Shown piece after piece: positions 22,891 through 36,701 of a DNA stretch of 64,000 nt. The translations under genes were made by a program, and so were the position numbers. The stretch spans positions 744,001 through 808,000 of the forward strand of contig VWZW01004141.1 in the NCBI GenBank assembly GCA_013397115.1, read 5' to 3'. Under the pieces are notes generated by a model that had not been told where the DNA came from, did no database searches, and saw nothing but the letters and a program-made list of their open reading frames with translations. Origin of the DNA: Edolisoma coerulescens (lineage: Eukaryota; Chordata; Aves; Passeriformes; Campephagidae). Position 1 is the stretch's first letter. Every line of letters starts with the position of its first letter.

Positions 22891-25800
22891 TTTACATTAG
22901 ATTATTTTTGGAAAGGATAGAATAAAATTATACAGGACTTGCTTAAAGCACAGAGTGCCTCCCACCACCTTGGGGAGCTCAGACACATTCTTGACAGTCT
23001 CAGTTGAGGGCTGGCACAAAGAACTTTTGCTCAGTGAACACCTTTCTGAGGTGCCCATCTTTGCCTTTACAAAGCATTGTTAAGACTTCAGTTCAGATTC
23101 CCAGCTTCCACAGACAGTTGGGCCCTCTAAAGCTATGTGCAGTCATGACAAGCATCCAAGGTGGAAAACATTGATAGGGATGAGATTCAGTACCATTTCC
23201 TTCTCCAGGTGAGCAGTCATTTTAGTATTCTCAATCTACAAATCAGAAAGGAAAATGTAAATGATCTCTGTCTAGTACATGGCATAAGATGGACAGGAGT
23301 CACTCAAAAAAGAACAGGCCCTCTGTGTCTATCACCAGATGGGCAGGCACATCTGGTTCCTGAGGGCAGATGTTTTGGGGTGCAGGTGTTTGGAGCAGAT
23401 GCCTGCCTGACCTATATGTTCTGGTGAGTGGGAAACTGAGCTGTCCTGCATGTATAGATAAGGATAGATACAGCCAGGATATTCATTAATGCTTCCTCTG
23501 GGAACATGACATAAAATAGGAAATTAGTAAATTGCCCTCTGACACAGTGTAAAGTTCTAAGTATTCAATCCACACATTTCAGGAGCTTGTTGACAAGCTG
23601 GAAATTATCCAGAAACATTTTTGCAAAGATTTCAGGACTGCAGAACCCATCCTGCTGTTGGATACTCTAGAAACTCCGTCTGTTTAGGTTATGCCACAGA
23701 AGGTCAGCGGATGATTCACTCGTGCTAAGTAAGGAAGAATAATCCTTATTAGGGAAAAAAGCTTTAATGGAAACACAGAAATTAGGTTTTCATGTAGAGA
23801 GGAAAGAAATTTTTATATTTTTGGTAATAAATAGTGACAATGAAGAGATATGGCTGTATATCCACAGCTGGAATGAATTCCTCAGCATTTGAATTCTTTA
23901 AATATATCTGTTCTGGGATGTGCTCTCGGACAATATGAGAGCCAAGACTGGACACAGAAATGACTGGGGGCAAGTCTATGACGCTGTGATGCCAGTAATC
24001 TTAAGGTCATCACAGTAGTTCAAGCTATTTTTAAGAACCTATGCATCTTTTGGGAGAAATCCTCAATTATTTGCACCACTGTGAAGTACTTTTTCTGTCG
24101 CAGTTTTACTTTGAATCTTTCAGTGAAACATATGATTTTCCATCTTGTTCTCCAAGACTGTCTTTTTGGCAGGGCTTGTCAGAGTTTTTTATCCTCTAAG
24201 GATGTCAGAAGGTTCTGCATTTTGTCAAACTTTGTGGTAAATAACTCAAACATTTACTTTCCTGTTTCGCTGGCTGCTTCACAGATAGAGTGCAGGACCT
24301 TTTCTCCAAGCCAGTATATCATGTCCTGGTTCTGTAAGGCAGTACTAGGAATAATTTGAATGGTTTCTATGGCAGTGAACAAGACATAATTTCAAAGAGT
24401 AAGACTGGTAAAGTCATTAGTGGCTGTGCACAGACAGTATGGTGGTCAAACACTCACCCCGAGGATTTCTGTTCTGCTGCCCGTCTCTGGTGCAGACACA
24501 TCCTTGTACCCTGCTCAGGCAGCCACCACCTCTCACTGCTGTCACCCTCACTCTGGCAGTGTCACACCTGCTGCCTCTGTCACCCGAGTTGCACACATGT
24601 GGTTCAACTGTGTAATACAGATCACACACACAAACTACAAACCACGAGTGTGGCGACTCGGGGGGACACCAGTGGCCACTTAAAAGAAGATGGAACTCCG
24701 TGTTATAACATATATCATTTGTTCCAGAGCCAAAAGTGCAACTACCAATGCATCAGTTCCTGAACAAGAAACAATGCACTTTCAGATAACTCTGCAAAGC
24801 AGTAATGAAGATAAAATTTAATTTATTTCAATTAAGAAGGTTTATGAGTTATTACTTACAAGCTTTGCTAACAGCCATAAGAGTGATTGCCACTATCTGA
24901 GGCTTTTTTTGAACTCCAGCTGAGCCACAGAAGCAGAGAGTTATGAAAAGCTACCTGAGTGATGTGTTGAGCTCCTGGATTTCTACCATGCTAGGACTGA
25001 GTGATCTTACAGCTTAGTAATGACAGGAATGATTACCTCTCAGGACGGATGTAATGCTACATTTCAGGGTTTAGGTGCATAACTGCTTTCCTCTTATTAT
25101 ATCTCCCTTTTGTGCTCCATGTATTCTAGTCAATGGCACTGCAATTTCCCAAGCAACTCCTGCTTTCATAAGGAGTCCCTGCTAATGACTCTGCCTTGCC
25201 TCATTTTCTCCCCAACAAAATGAATAGCTCCCCTGCCCTAACCAAAGCCTGTTTTTATTTTCCCTCCTTTATATTTGTGCTTTCTGATCTTAAAGATACG
25301 GCTGTTTTCAAAATTTGGTGAATTCAGTACTGAGGAAAAGCTCCACTCCATCAGCCTGGGATGCCAGAGTACCACAGCTACCCATGGGACCCTGGTGCTG
25401 GCCCCAGGCTCTGCTCCCTGCACCACAGTGCCCCAGCAGTGACCAGCTATTACTGGGAAGGACCAGGCAGCACGAAGGTGGACAACTGCAGCATGAAGGT
25501 GGGTAATTGCAGCATGTTGTGGCAACTTAAATCAGAGCCTTGGACATGTGGGCCCTGGGGCATGAAGGGGCTCTAATCTGCACACCCAGGTAAACTGAGG
25601 CAGGCGAGCTACAGAGTACAGTCACCAGCCCAAAATTTAACTCTGTGTAAATCTGTAGTCATGTCAGACTTGGATCTGTCACTTGGCATGAAACATCCTT
25701 CACCTCAGCCATCCTCCAGTGTCAGATATTCCAGATATACTGATACTGCTGCCTCACTTTTTCCCCTGTTTGTTATTTTGAATGTTGTCCATGAGGCTTC

Positions 25801-26021
25801 AGGAAGCATTTCGCATGCTGATTCCCCACAGATATTTATCAGACACAAAATGCAGTATCAGATCTCAAGGTGCTGACAGGTCCCTCTGTACCAAGCTGGT
25901 TTGCCCTTGTTTGGGAAGGTAAACAGGGTTTATTCCTCGAGCCACTTGTTGCACAAGGCAAGTCCTGAGAGGCAGTCAGCATTCCTGGATACATTCATGG
26001 TGATGAGGGAAATCTCCCAAG
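22891..26021. other. non-coding stretch
   Basis: No recognised gene or repeat. A fair donor (CTCCAG|GTGAGC) at 23210-23216 follows an open frame with no convincing acceptor. GC-richer spots near 24450-24680 and 25340-25580 have overlapping frames only. Confidence 0.5.
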
Positions 26022-26265
26022 TCATAGGATCATCAAGGTTGGAAGAGACCTTCAAGATCATCCAGTCCAACCATCCATCCAGCACCACCATTGTAACACC
26101 TAAACCACATCACCCAGAGCCAGATCCAGACACCTCTTAGACACCTCCAGAAATGGCGACTCCACCACCTACCTGAGCAACCTATTCCAATGCCTGACCA
26201 CCCAAACAGTGAATTTTTTTTTCTAATATCTAATCTGAATCTCCCCTGTCTCATCTTAAGGCCAT
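26022..26265 (-). mobile_element. CR1 LINE fragment, minus strand
   Basis: The sequence reads as the reverse complement of a bird CR1 3' region. It begins with the inverted terminal motif (ATAGGATCATCAAGG), followed by 'ttggaagagacctt', 'gatcatccagtccaacc' and 'ttccaatgcctgaccaccc', and ends near 'ctaatatctaatctgaatc'. Both the 5' truncation and the absence of coding sequence are usual for CR1. Frames at 25901-26140 (+) and 26033-26254 (-) are readings of the repeat. Confidence 0.93.
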
Positions 26266-26579
26266 AGGACCCCCATGGTGGAAACCAAGCACTTTGTTCA
26301 CTTTACTCCTATTATTTCTCCTCTATTTTACAATACTTCATTATTTTCTCTCTTTCTCTACTCTGGAAATCCATGGAATATGATAGCTGCTATTTTCTTT
26401 CCCTATTCTCCTCCACTGATGGCTATTTCCTTCCAGTAAGTATATTTTCAAAATGCTAGTATTTGTTTTGTATTTACTGGCTTTTTCTTTTTTCAACATA
26501 TGTCCAAAAAAAAAAAGCTGACAATATAAATGACACTTGCAACCTCATTTTTGCATTCACTTCATGCAGAAAATATTCA
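26266..26579. other. AT-rich spacer with an A11 run
   Basis: Pyrimidine-rich then A-rich DNA with a run of 11 A at 26506-26516. No gene seen. Confidence 0.6.
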
Positions 26580-26800
26580 TACTCACGGCACACTTACTAA
26601 AGCACAATATCCCTTTAAATCACTCTGAACATAATATCTTTAAAGCACTGATTAAGTAGTTGCCCCTTTCAATGTAACTACTGCCTGCTAAGTGTGCTGT
26701 TAAATCAGCAGCTCATCAAACGGCCTGATGCTAGGATGTAACAAGTTTCTGATGGAGTTGTGCTCCTTCAAAGAACAAGCATTTTTTTCATCACCCTCTT
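26580..26800. other. regulatory-looking block (possible conserved non-coding element)
   Basis: Non-repetitive sequence that keeps CpG in an AT-rich setting (CTCACGGC, AAACGGCC) and has homeodomain-like words (GATTAAG). Enhancer-like by texture only. Confidence 0.15.
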
Positions 26801-28559
26801 AGTCACCTAATTTGACTGAGATCTAAGATCCTAATGCATCAATCTTGTTAATTCTCTTGCCAGTACATAAGAAATTGAAGCAATAAACCACAACCTGTTT
26901 GTAGTGGTGTTAACATTATTATGTAGTACACCAGCTGACAGGAGCACCGCTTTCCCATTAAACTTCAGCCAATACAACAGGCCTGTAGCTCTTGGGAGTG
27001 TCTATCTTGTCATGTCTTTTTTCTTTTATTCTTTCCAAACCACTGATGACTCACACAAACTGCTGACCCTTTACTCAGTGTTGAGTTTTGCATCGTGAAA
27101 CACTGACATGGTCTCTTATTTCTGTTGTACTTTCTCTTTGAGTGATGCTGTCACCCGTGTATCGCTAATGTTGAGACTCCAATTCAAACCAGCAGGTGCT
27201 AAATGTTCCAGGAGAACGGTCAAAAAAATTTCTAATGGGGTTAAAAAATATTTTTCCTCTAATCTGACTCCTCTAAGTGGTTGAGCTTTTTTTTGTTTAA
27301 GCATTTTTAAAAAAGGAAACAACTCAGGCAAATAGCATCTGCTTCAAAATGTCAGCCATAAAGCTGAAGTTTGGCAAAGTTGTATATACAACTAAAAATA
27401 TAACACAGCATATGATAACATGCGGTGTTGATGAACTGTAGCAGCTCACCCTTGACAAACCAGCTTCATCACAAAGAAAGAAGTTCAATCTCAAAATTGG
27501 ACACAAAAACTAATGTAAGCAAAGTGCCCTGTAAAAGCCTCAATGAAAAGTATACAGAATGAAAACCATAAGACAGGATTTTAGTGGAAGCTTTGTCTGA
27601 GAAAAGGCTACAGTATTCCAGCCCTTGGGAGTCATGGTGGTGCTGATGCATGGGAAAAGGGAGAGAGGGAATTCTGAGGGCTTTTTGTTTTTTATTTTTT
27701 ACATTTGGGGCCAATGCTATGTTTTTTTCATCGTTTCTGCAACCTGGTTTTCCCATCCTTAATTACAGTGTATTGTTTCCTCACAGAAAGAAACTACACC
27801 CTTCTTCATTTGCCAGAACATGCATATTCCCCATTGGTGGTTGTTAGAGATACCCTACTAGTATATAACTTTCCATGTGAGGGCTGCCATGGTAACACAA
27901 TTTACTGTATACCAGGGTTAATATGTGCATAGACACAGAATAATGTGCAGACACACAAATTACTGCTTCCCTATGGACTGCTTCTTCTGGCACTGATTTT
28001 GCTGCTGTTGTTGGACACATGCTTTGTACATTAGAGAGAGGAAAAAACCCTTTTTGCCTTCGATCTTGTATGGTGAATGTTGGGATGTATAACAGAGATG
28101 CGTTCCTTACTCTTGGAGGGGGGAAGAGGTTGCAAAATCACACATGCATTTGTGCTTCTGAAAATGCTACATGTGAGTGAAGTAAATTCAGAGCTGAGCC
28201 CAGGCATTTTTACATATGTCAAACTAACTGCTTTTTAAAAGTCTAGTCTACTCACAATGGCAAAAAAAAAGTTCTTTATTCTAAATAAGGAATGTATCAT
28301 TTTGAAAAATAAATGAACGAGGCAAAACAAAAGCTTTGCAAAATATCAATGGGATTTCCTACTCTGCAGCTGTGTGCTATTACCAGCTATAGTATATCAC
28401 TCAAACGCTGCTTTTAGAGGGGTAACTGTCAGCCTACAGGGATTAAGATTGAGAATTTGCAATTCATCATCTTTATTTGGAAGTCTGGTAGCTTGCCTGC
28501 CCAAATTAAATACTTTCTCTATCACAAGTATACTTTTCAATTAGTTAGAAACATGGACT
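26801..28559. other. AT-rich non-coding stretch
   Basis: Nothing recognised. Short frames around 27469-27932 on both strands have no coding signal. Confidence 0.6.
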
Positions 28560-28800
28560 GCATTTGATTTCAATAAATAAACAAATTATAAACTCTTGAA
28601 TCTTCATTAATTTAAATCAACAGTTTAAAATTCAGTCTTGCAAAGTACATGACACTCTCAGATATCTTAATATAATTATGCCAACCTATTTTTCCGATTG
28701 TCAGAATCTCAAACATTAGCTCAATTGCTTCAAATACAGCACACTCGATGCAAACTGTTGGCATCGAGCTGCCTTAGAATTTTGCCACAGAAATTTTGCT
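28560..28800. other. regulatory-looking block containing a CpG hairpin
   Basis: AT-rich, non-repetitive DNA with homeodomain-like words (CATTAATTT around 28605). An inverted repeat lies at 28744-28768: CTCGATGC, nine-base loop, GCATCGAG. The two arms are perfect, and each keeps a CpG in a region where CpG is rare. It could be a protein-binding dyad or a small RNA hairpin. Confidence 0.25.
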
Positions 28801-30139
28801 AAGGGTGACACTGAAAACAAAATCAGACCTACATATTTCTACACTCTTCCTTTTCTGTCTCCAGAGTGCAGATTTGCACTTAGGAGAAACATTATTTATC
28901 TGTTTAAAAGACTCCCAGTAATTTGCAGAAGTGGATTTTCAACCAGAGTAATTTAAACTCTTACTGCTGTTTTCAGCCCTGTTTATAGCATTCAGGCAAG
29001 GCAGGGTGGGGTGGATGAATTAACAAACCACTGCTTTTATCACGGGTTGGCTGACCTATGCATAGGCAGGGAAACAAAAATCCATCCAGTAGAGACTGAA
29101 AAGGTTGGAGCTTGTTGTTTAAACTACAGCCACTGGTGCAGCCGCTGAAATTCTGGGGTGTTTGCACTGTTTAACAGACTCGTGTGTGCCGTGTGGGACT
29201 GTGGGTGCACACAGAGGTGCTCGTTTGCACAGGCACAGAGGTGTGTTCATGCACCCCCCTGCCTTTGCAGGTCCTGGGCTCCACAGAGCAGGTTCAGCTG
29301 CAGTAGTGTCCCACATCCCCGTGGAGAACGTGCTCCCTGGAAGGGCTTGGGAAGGTACAGAAAGGAGCACTATCCTGGGTTTAACTCAGCACCGCGTTTC
29401 TGAGATGGTTATTGATTATTGTGTCAGTGGTGTGGATAATAAATTCTAATACAGTGCAAACCTCTGCTCATCTGACTGCATGTGTGAGTATGAGTATGAA
29501 AGACCTGGCAGTCCTAGGAACCTTTGAAAATTTTGGGTTGCAGTTTCCTTGGACTTTACAAGAGATTTTCAGATTCCCAAACATGCAAGACAACACACCA
29601 TGCACCATCACAATCCTTGTGGATGAGCCACTGATGGGTGCTTGGAAGCTTTGTAGCTGTGGGTGCTCAGTGTCAGCTCAAGGCACACCAATTCAGGGTC
29701 AATGTCATGCTGCCAAAGCTGCATGGATTTCATGGCAGATAGAGCCTTAAAAATATAAATACCTCTTGCTTTGAGTAGAATTTAGTGTTTCTGGAACCCC
29801 ACCCCTGATTTTTACCTCATGGTCATACAGACCTACTTCCAACCCTTGGGCTGGACAACAGTTCCTACAAATTCCTGCATGAAGCTCTCTGCTATCTCGG
29901 AATTCTCCCAGCCCCTAAGGAGATCACAGGCCCCTTTTGTTTTCAGTACTGGATTCTCCATTAAAGCCATGAACACTTACAGCTTGAATGCCAGTTAATG
30001 AAACATAGCCACACAACTGAAAGTATTCAGCTATCAGAACAGGGGAGAGAAGGAATAAATCCAGATAAAATAAATAAGTGCTATATTGCAGCGGTTAAAT
30101 GACTAAACCAGCAAGGACTAACTGCACATCAGGCTGTTC
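28801..30139. other. non-coding stretch with a GC-richer patch
   Basis: A mildly GC-rich segment at about 29140-29400 is open in two plus frames and one minus frame, so no one frame stands out. No known repeat or gene. Confidence 0.5.
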
Positions 30140-30350
30140 TTCCTTTAGTGAAAGGAAGTGTGTGGAGAGGAAATCTCCTTTGGTAACCATAAACACAGAG
30201 TAAAAGCACACATAGGACACAACGTATTATTCACCAGCTATAATTGCTTCCTGTCAAAAATGGACAAACAGACCAAAGTCATTAATCTGACTTATCCCTG
30301 GGTTTTATCGAGGAGAGAGAAACGTAATGTGAGAGGTCAAGCATGAAGAA
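30140..30350. other. possible regulatory block
   Basis: Non-repetitive sequence with retained CpG (ACAACGTATT, TATCGAGG, AAACGTAA) and homeodomain-like words such as TTAATC. Resemblance to conserved non-coding DNA is an impression only. Confidence 0.12.
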
Positions 30351-33300
30351 CTCCAACCTACCCAAGGAAACAGGCAAAACAAGAGCCAGCTCCAGCCTGG
30401 CACTCCTCCAGGATGTTCAGCCTCTCAAGCTCACATGAGTGACTCTGTGCTGCACTGGCAGCACTCGGTGTGACACAATTACACCCCAAGGTGACACTGC
30501 AGTGGTCTTTCAGTGGTTGGCTCTTGGGTCAGGCCACACGAGTGACCCCAGCTCACAGCCCCTCGGTGCAGCCCGGCTGCCAGGGCAGGTTTTTCTGTGC
30601 AGTGATGGGTTCAGAGGTACAAGGCAGCTGCCAGTTCTGGCATGTGGATTTACAGCATCTTGGGAATACTGGTAATCTAACCCACAGACAAACAGTTTTG
30701 TCCTTTGTAGGTCTCCAAATTTTGGAGAATTTAGTCTTGATAAAAGACCATCAGTGATTTAGCCATGCCTTTGTAAGTTATGTAACTTGCGTAACAAAGA
30801 CACAATTTTTTCCCTTACTACTTGTGTGTAACATGCCATGGTACTCATCTTCAAATGAGGAAAAAGAGCAATGTCATGTATGGTTGTATAAAATGCCAAT
30901 TTTCCTTTGTCTGATACCAACCCTCAGAACCTAAACCAACAAGCTGACAGATGAGTCCAAACTTAGTCCTAATTTTGTGTCCTAATCATTAATCCAGTTG
31001 AAAGTTTATAAATATTACAGAGAAAGCAAGTTCATTCTTCCTTTTTGGTACTATAGAAAAATAATATGGTGGCTCTATTTCATTAATTACAAAAATAATT
31101 GAAAAGTGTGTGCTTTCTGTATTTTATTACACAGGAGAAATATACTCAAATCCATTAAGAAGCCCTGCATATGATGAATAGTTCTGGACTGAAATTTTTT
31201 AATGGTATGATCTGACATTCTCTAGGCATTTCAAGAGAAATTCCCCACTGGCCTTACTTGGCAGGGGCTGATGTCATGTTTTGTCCAAGTTGTGCCAATT
31301 TCTCCCCTGGTGTCCCTGAGGAGCATCACTGGCCATGCTGGGGGGTCTGGTGCTGATCCTTTTAATGACCATGTTCGAAACTGACAGAAATTGGCCAATT
31401 TGTATTTTTAATTCAATATGTGTTTTTTAATTAATTCGTAATTTGTTTTGCTCCTAGTGAGTTTTTCCAAACAGTTTCCGGTAGTTTCTCTGGGATTTAT
31501 GAAATACTGCAACAAGAATGAGTGGAGGCTTTTCAGGACAGTTCTGCTCTATTGGGTACCTGCAGACATCGCTGTGTGGTTCACTTAAAAACTGAGACAA
31601 ATGCATCAAACACATTTCAGATTAAACATGATTATTCATTTTCCCCTTTCTCCATCTTCACAGAGTTCTTTGTAAAACAAACACCTCATCATCTTTCACC
31701 AGTATAAGAGCAACTTTCTCCTGAAAAGTCATGATACAACAAACTTGAGGGTGACTTTGGTGCTGTTTAGTTCAAGGTTAGGAAATGACATGTGCAGCAC
31801 CTGAGTTTTTGTTGTGATGTTTATAATCTCAGAGAGATACCTGAAAGTAACTATTTCTGCAGCTGCAAAGCCTAATAATAGAGAAATGCTTTCACCAAGC
31901 AGTCAAGTGACTTCAAAATAAAAATCAAATTCAAAATTCATTAAACCCAGGACTAGTTTATAGGAAACAAAAAAAAATAAAAAGAATACATTGTCTCTAC
32001 TGTGTGGGTATTGTACCTGTTCATCCAATTTTTAAATGCTGTAAAATTGGTTTAAATATAACGTTACAGGTTACATTTCCAAGCTGTGTTTCAGGAAAGC
32101 CCTTTTCAATGTGTCCTCATGGGAAAAGCATGCTGCAGTTTAAGTGGTGACATTTCAGAAAGCAGAGAAGTTGCACAGTATGAAATTGTCTGACTGTGGA
32201 AGAGATGAATATGCTATTTATTACGATAAGTACCAGTTATGTCCAATCACTCAGAATTTACTCTTTAATGCGTGCAAGGGGAATGCAAGGTACTTAGGTT
32301 GCAATTAAATGCACCTTGGACTATTGAAGTGATGAAGAAAGAGTAGGAGAAACAAAAGAAATCTTACAAGTGAGCTGTGAGAGGGGCAAAAAAGCAGCTC
32401 TTAATTTTTTATGACAGACTTAATAAGGCAGATCAGAAAGCACAGACACATTGCAGGCCTCGGGTTCTGAAATAATAAGACCAAGAGCTAAACATCAGCA
32501 AACAGACTGGTCAACATTATATACAGAAGTTTAACCTACACTCTCACAATTTCTTCTGGGACTGTAGAGAAGAGACCAAAATCCAGTTTTAGGCTGATTC
32601 TATCACAACCCTTCTCATTCAAAATTTGACTCACTTTCTCAGAAAAACTAAATGTTGCATTACAGTACATATGTTTAAAGGACAGCTCTGTCTGGATACC
32701 ACCAGGACTGTACTCATGTAAATCCCAGAAGCCAGCAGGGAAGTTTGCACAGAAAGCAAAAGCTGCACAGAGCATGTCAATGGAAAGAAGAAGCACTTGA
32801 GCAGCATTTCCTGGCTCTTACAGCTATTTACCCATTTACAAAGGGAAAACAATCACATTTACTGACTGCACCAAAACAAAGATTACAAGAAACTCCACTT
32901 AGAAGTGTGCAGATCTTCCCAAAAGCCATGTTGGAAGAAATGAAAGTTTCAGGTTTCAGTTTAAATATGTACATTTGCAAACTTGCCACACTCACAGCCA
33001 GTGATTCTCCAGATGTTCACTCTTTTACAGAAAGGTGCAAGACATGCTAAGTCAAGAAAAATAAGCTTGTCTATGATTCTCCACTCTGCTGCATGGTTAT
33101 AAAATCCTCAGAACATGAATAAATAACATCACTTCAGGGTTATGCTGAGTCCAGGTAGATGAGTTTTTTCAAGTAGACCTGGTTTACATGATTTTTAATG
33201 ACTGCACTGGAATTAATTTCAACTGTTTGCAAAAGAACCCTATCTGTGGATTTCAGAGAATGCTAAAAGCAGGGAGTAGTGCTCACACTGCTCAGGTGTC

Positions 33301-35047
33301 TATGCCATTCATGTCCTCTCACCTACTTGAATCTTCTACAGACATGGGCAGAGGGCAGGAGTGACAATGTGTTCCTAACCTTCAGGGGTGCTCAGTTTTA
33401 CACCATCTGTAAACCCCTCCCGCTCTGTGCCATCGCACTGTCGCACCGGTGACCCAAGCACAGCATTTGTGATTATTGCACTTGGACTTCCTCAAGAAGC
33501 CAGAGCAGCATCCCTTAAACCTGTATATCTAAACTCCTCTACAAAGATGAGATTCCCATTTCAGCGTGCCTGAATTTAAATGGTGCCAAACATTCTCTTT
33601 TGGCATAACAACATGGTCAAAAACTTTGAGAAATTCACTTTCCAAGCTATGCTCTATTTCCAGTAGTAGCTGGAAATTACACATCTCATCCCCACAAATC
33701 TTCAGGATAAAAACTGAGAACAAAGTCTCTGTGTAAAAGAGAGGACATAGCCCGATCACAGATTAAAATAAAGAAGGGTGATTAAAACACCAGCAGAATG
33801 TAGAGCTTTTCCTTATTCGCTACATGACGTAAACTGGAAGCATCCAAGTACTGCACAGTTGTCAATAATAAATAATGATGAGAGGTTCAGTTTTCAAGTT
33901 GTAGATAATATTGAAAATTTGGCTAATAATTTTGCACCTGTGTACTGTAATTACATGTTTCCTCTTAAATTTTAATGCAATTAATTAACATCTGATTAGC
34001 ATATTTTTATTTAAGGAATGGAAGAAAGGTTACACACTGCTTCTTTTGGATTGGGAGAAGAAGCACTTTACTATGAAGCAGGATTTCTGTTGAACACTCA
34101 TGGAAAATTACTATCTATATCCCAACTGGTTCAAAAAGAAAGGGAGATTTTTTTACAGGTATCACTCCAGTGACAACTAGCATCAAGACTTCCATTACTT
34201 TTGTCTAATCAGTGAATATATAGTTACAAATTATTCATATACCTGCAACTATATTCATAAAGCTTCAGGAGACACTCACTATTTTCCAACAGTTTAGATT
34301 GCTTAGAATAAATTATAAATGTAACAGTCATTAGTTAACACAGCTTCCCTGTAACATCACCACCAACAGTGTTAAAAGAAACTTCACGAAATTTCATAAT
34401 GAGGTACAAAGATGAGCATTTCATTACCAACTGAAAAACTGTTGAAATATAACAGATAAATTTGTCAAGGTTGCATGCCAGAAATAGTCTTCTCATTTAT
34501 TTATTTAGTTTAGCTATATTTAATGGTTCCAGTAAAGAGGAGTTGAGTGGCATTTCAAAAGAAGGAGGGATCATTAGGGATAATAAGTTGCACTTCAGAT
34601 ACTGGTGAAAGCTTGCATTCAAGCTTAATTTGTAAAAGCATCTAAGAGACTGGATGGTGCTTAGAAACAAAGGCAAAAATACATCAGTGTCCAGAAGCTG
34701 AATGCAGTGGAGACAGTCATTTAAAAAGCCCAACTATTCCTCCTGCCTGAGCTGATAAGCAGGAGAAATATGCAGTATCATACACTCCTCAAATGCTGGT
34801 TGTAGATCTTTAATCCCAAACGTTTACCTTCTAAAACACAGGACAAAAAGAAAGAGGAGTGTATTTAAAAGGCTGCTGTTGAGTAAGTTCAGTAGCACCT
34901 CCCACAAAGGACCTCTCTGCTCTTTCCTATGTATTTCACGTGTTCTGCTTCAGTTTGAGAATTGATAAACAGATGGTGAAAACTGCTGTTCAGCAACAGG
35001 TTCCTTCTGCAATCTTCTCTTTCTCTATGTATTTCTATTTTCTACAG
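30351..35047. other. AT-rich non-coding stretch
   Basis: No gene or repeat family is recognised across this long stretch. A GC-richer spot at 30430-30640 has overlapping frames. A minus-strand donor (AAGTAG|GTGAGA) near 33320 has a good acceptor only 13 bases upstream, too short to call an exon. Confidence 0.55.
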
Positions 35048-35096
35048 TGTGCTGCTCCTTTCCACTTATTCTGTTCCATTTGTTTAATCTACAAAG
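35048..35096 (+). other. candidate 49-base exon (low confidence)
   Basis: A long pyrimidine-rich tract ends in TTTTCTACAG at 35047, and the 49-base segment ends in ACAAAG followed by the donor GTAAGA. One frame is open (CAAPFHLFCSICLIYK) and continues past the donor as an open frame. The tract is pyrimidine-rich on both sides of the acceptor, so chance openness is likely. No family is recognised. Confidence 0.12.
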
Positions 35097-36639
35097 GTAA
35101 GAAAAGGAATGGAGACAACACACGAGCAGCAGTGGTTTGTTGAGAAAAATGTGTCATAGAAGAGAATAATCAAGAAGAAATTGGGTTATATTTTTCAATA
35201 TATAGAAATTCATGATCATACTTTTCTCTCTCTAGCAAGTTTTCCAAAGGTTTGGCCACTTCTCAGGAAAACTCCCTCATGTGCTCATGAATTTATGGCT
35301 ATTTTTGAAGACTTCAATGCCCAGTGGAATGCAGATACCCTAGAAAATCATGACTAGAGAGGAGGAGACAGGCACTCTTTCAATCTACTCAGAGCTACTT
35401 TCTTGGAGGACTGAATTAATTTTTCCTCTGTAACAACAAAGATGCAGTAAAAGAAGAGCACATGAAATTTGCTGGAACTCATTCAAGACATGCAGTTCCA
35501 TTCCTAGGCCATATGCCCTGAAAATCACTTAGGCAACTTTCTCATATGTAATAGGAGTTGAATTAAACCAATCTTTCCCCCAAAGACATTATGAGGCTAA
35601 ACACAATATAACTTTAATTTTAGGAATATATTGTGCAGTGAGAAAATATTGTTCTTTTTCCTACAAAATACTGTATTTCTAATATGACCATGAGTCCTTA
35701 AAAGAAAAAAAATTTAAAAAAAAGACTAGTGCTACAGGAATAATCTTCTATTGATAATTGCGCTTATCCCATAAAATTTCATGAGGAACACTTTTCTCCT
35801 TGATTAATATAGCCCCAAAGGCCTTTGTTTCAAATATTATTTCTAATTATTCATGGTTTGTAAATGCAATTACAAATAAAGATGAGAGGAAAGCAGGCTT
35901 ATGGTTTAATGAATTGGATGGAAACACTGAACTTGAAAGGTGTATAGAAATTCGTATGAACACTCATATCTCCAGTCTAACAATTAGATTTTGTCAGAGG
36001 AAGGATTTTCTTTTTCATGGTAATAAATTTGTGTAAATAGCTTTACACACATGGCCTTCGCTCACAGTGAACAGAATATAAGATTAACAAGAAAAATGCA
36101 GCAAAAAACAGAGGTAAAAGTGCTTACTTTTTATTGACTTTTCCTATTAATTCTGCCCAGGATGAGTGCTCACTAGCAACCCACTGAGATCTGGGAGGGT
36201 GAAATCCAGACTAGGTCTTGGGTTACAGCTGCTACTGGGTATTTGCACTGCAGCAAAGCAGGTCCAGCTTTAATCTAGGTGAAGAATAAAAGGCCGGTTA
36301 AATCCCTGGCCTTTCTCATGTACAGAATGAAATGTGCCATTTCAGACACCCTGTGCCCAAATTCCACAGTGCAAGAGAACAGACAAAGTCAGGACAGAGT
36401 CACTTTCTATTGTGAAGATGAAGAAACTCCAGATATTAGCCACCCAAAATCCAACTGGTGCAAAACACAAAAGGATGGGTCTCCAAAACTGGGTAGACCC
36501 TCAACTCCATTGTTGTGGCACCATTTTGCAGATATCTGATCAGACTTTATGGAGTAAGGTACTGACAAGCAAGGCAGTAAGAATTCAATCAGTGTATGAG
36601 CACATTTACATCCTCACAGCCTGGTTCTTTAGTTTACAG
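35097..36639. other. AT-rich non-coding stretch
   Basis: Nothing recognised apart from short open frames, including 36334-36705, whose 3' part overlaps the next entry. Confidence 0.55.
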
Positions 36640-36701
36640 AAAAAACCCTGGCACCTGGTGTTAGAGCACAACACACCATTTCAGACACAGCCCTCTGCAA
36701 G
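36640..36701 (+). other. candidate 62-base coding exon
   Basis: An acceptor (TTCTTTAGTTTACAG) and a consensus donor (GCAAG|GTGAGT) bound a 62-base segment. The frame starting at its first base is open: KKPWHLVLEHNTPFQTQPSA with two bases left over. Codon choice (CTG, GTG, GAG, CAC, CAG) looks coding. It lies at the end of a 123-codon open frame starting at 36334. I cannot name the protein. A second acceptor-like AG at 36619 would give a longer version. Confidence 0.15.

Noticed and set aside
33315..33345. Minus-strand acceptor and donor only 13 bases apart
   Set aside because: Too short for a normal exon. Chance pairing is more likely.
33864..33940. C/D-box snoRNA suggested by AATGATGA
   Set aside because: No D box (CTGA) at a proper distance and no terminal stem.
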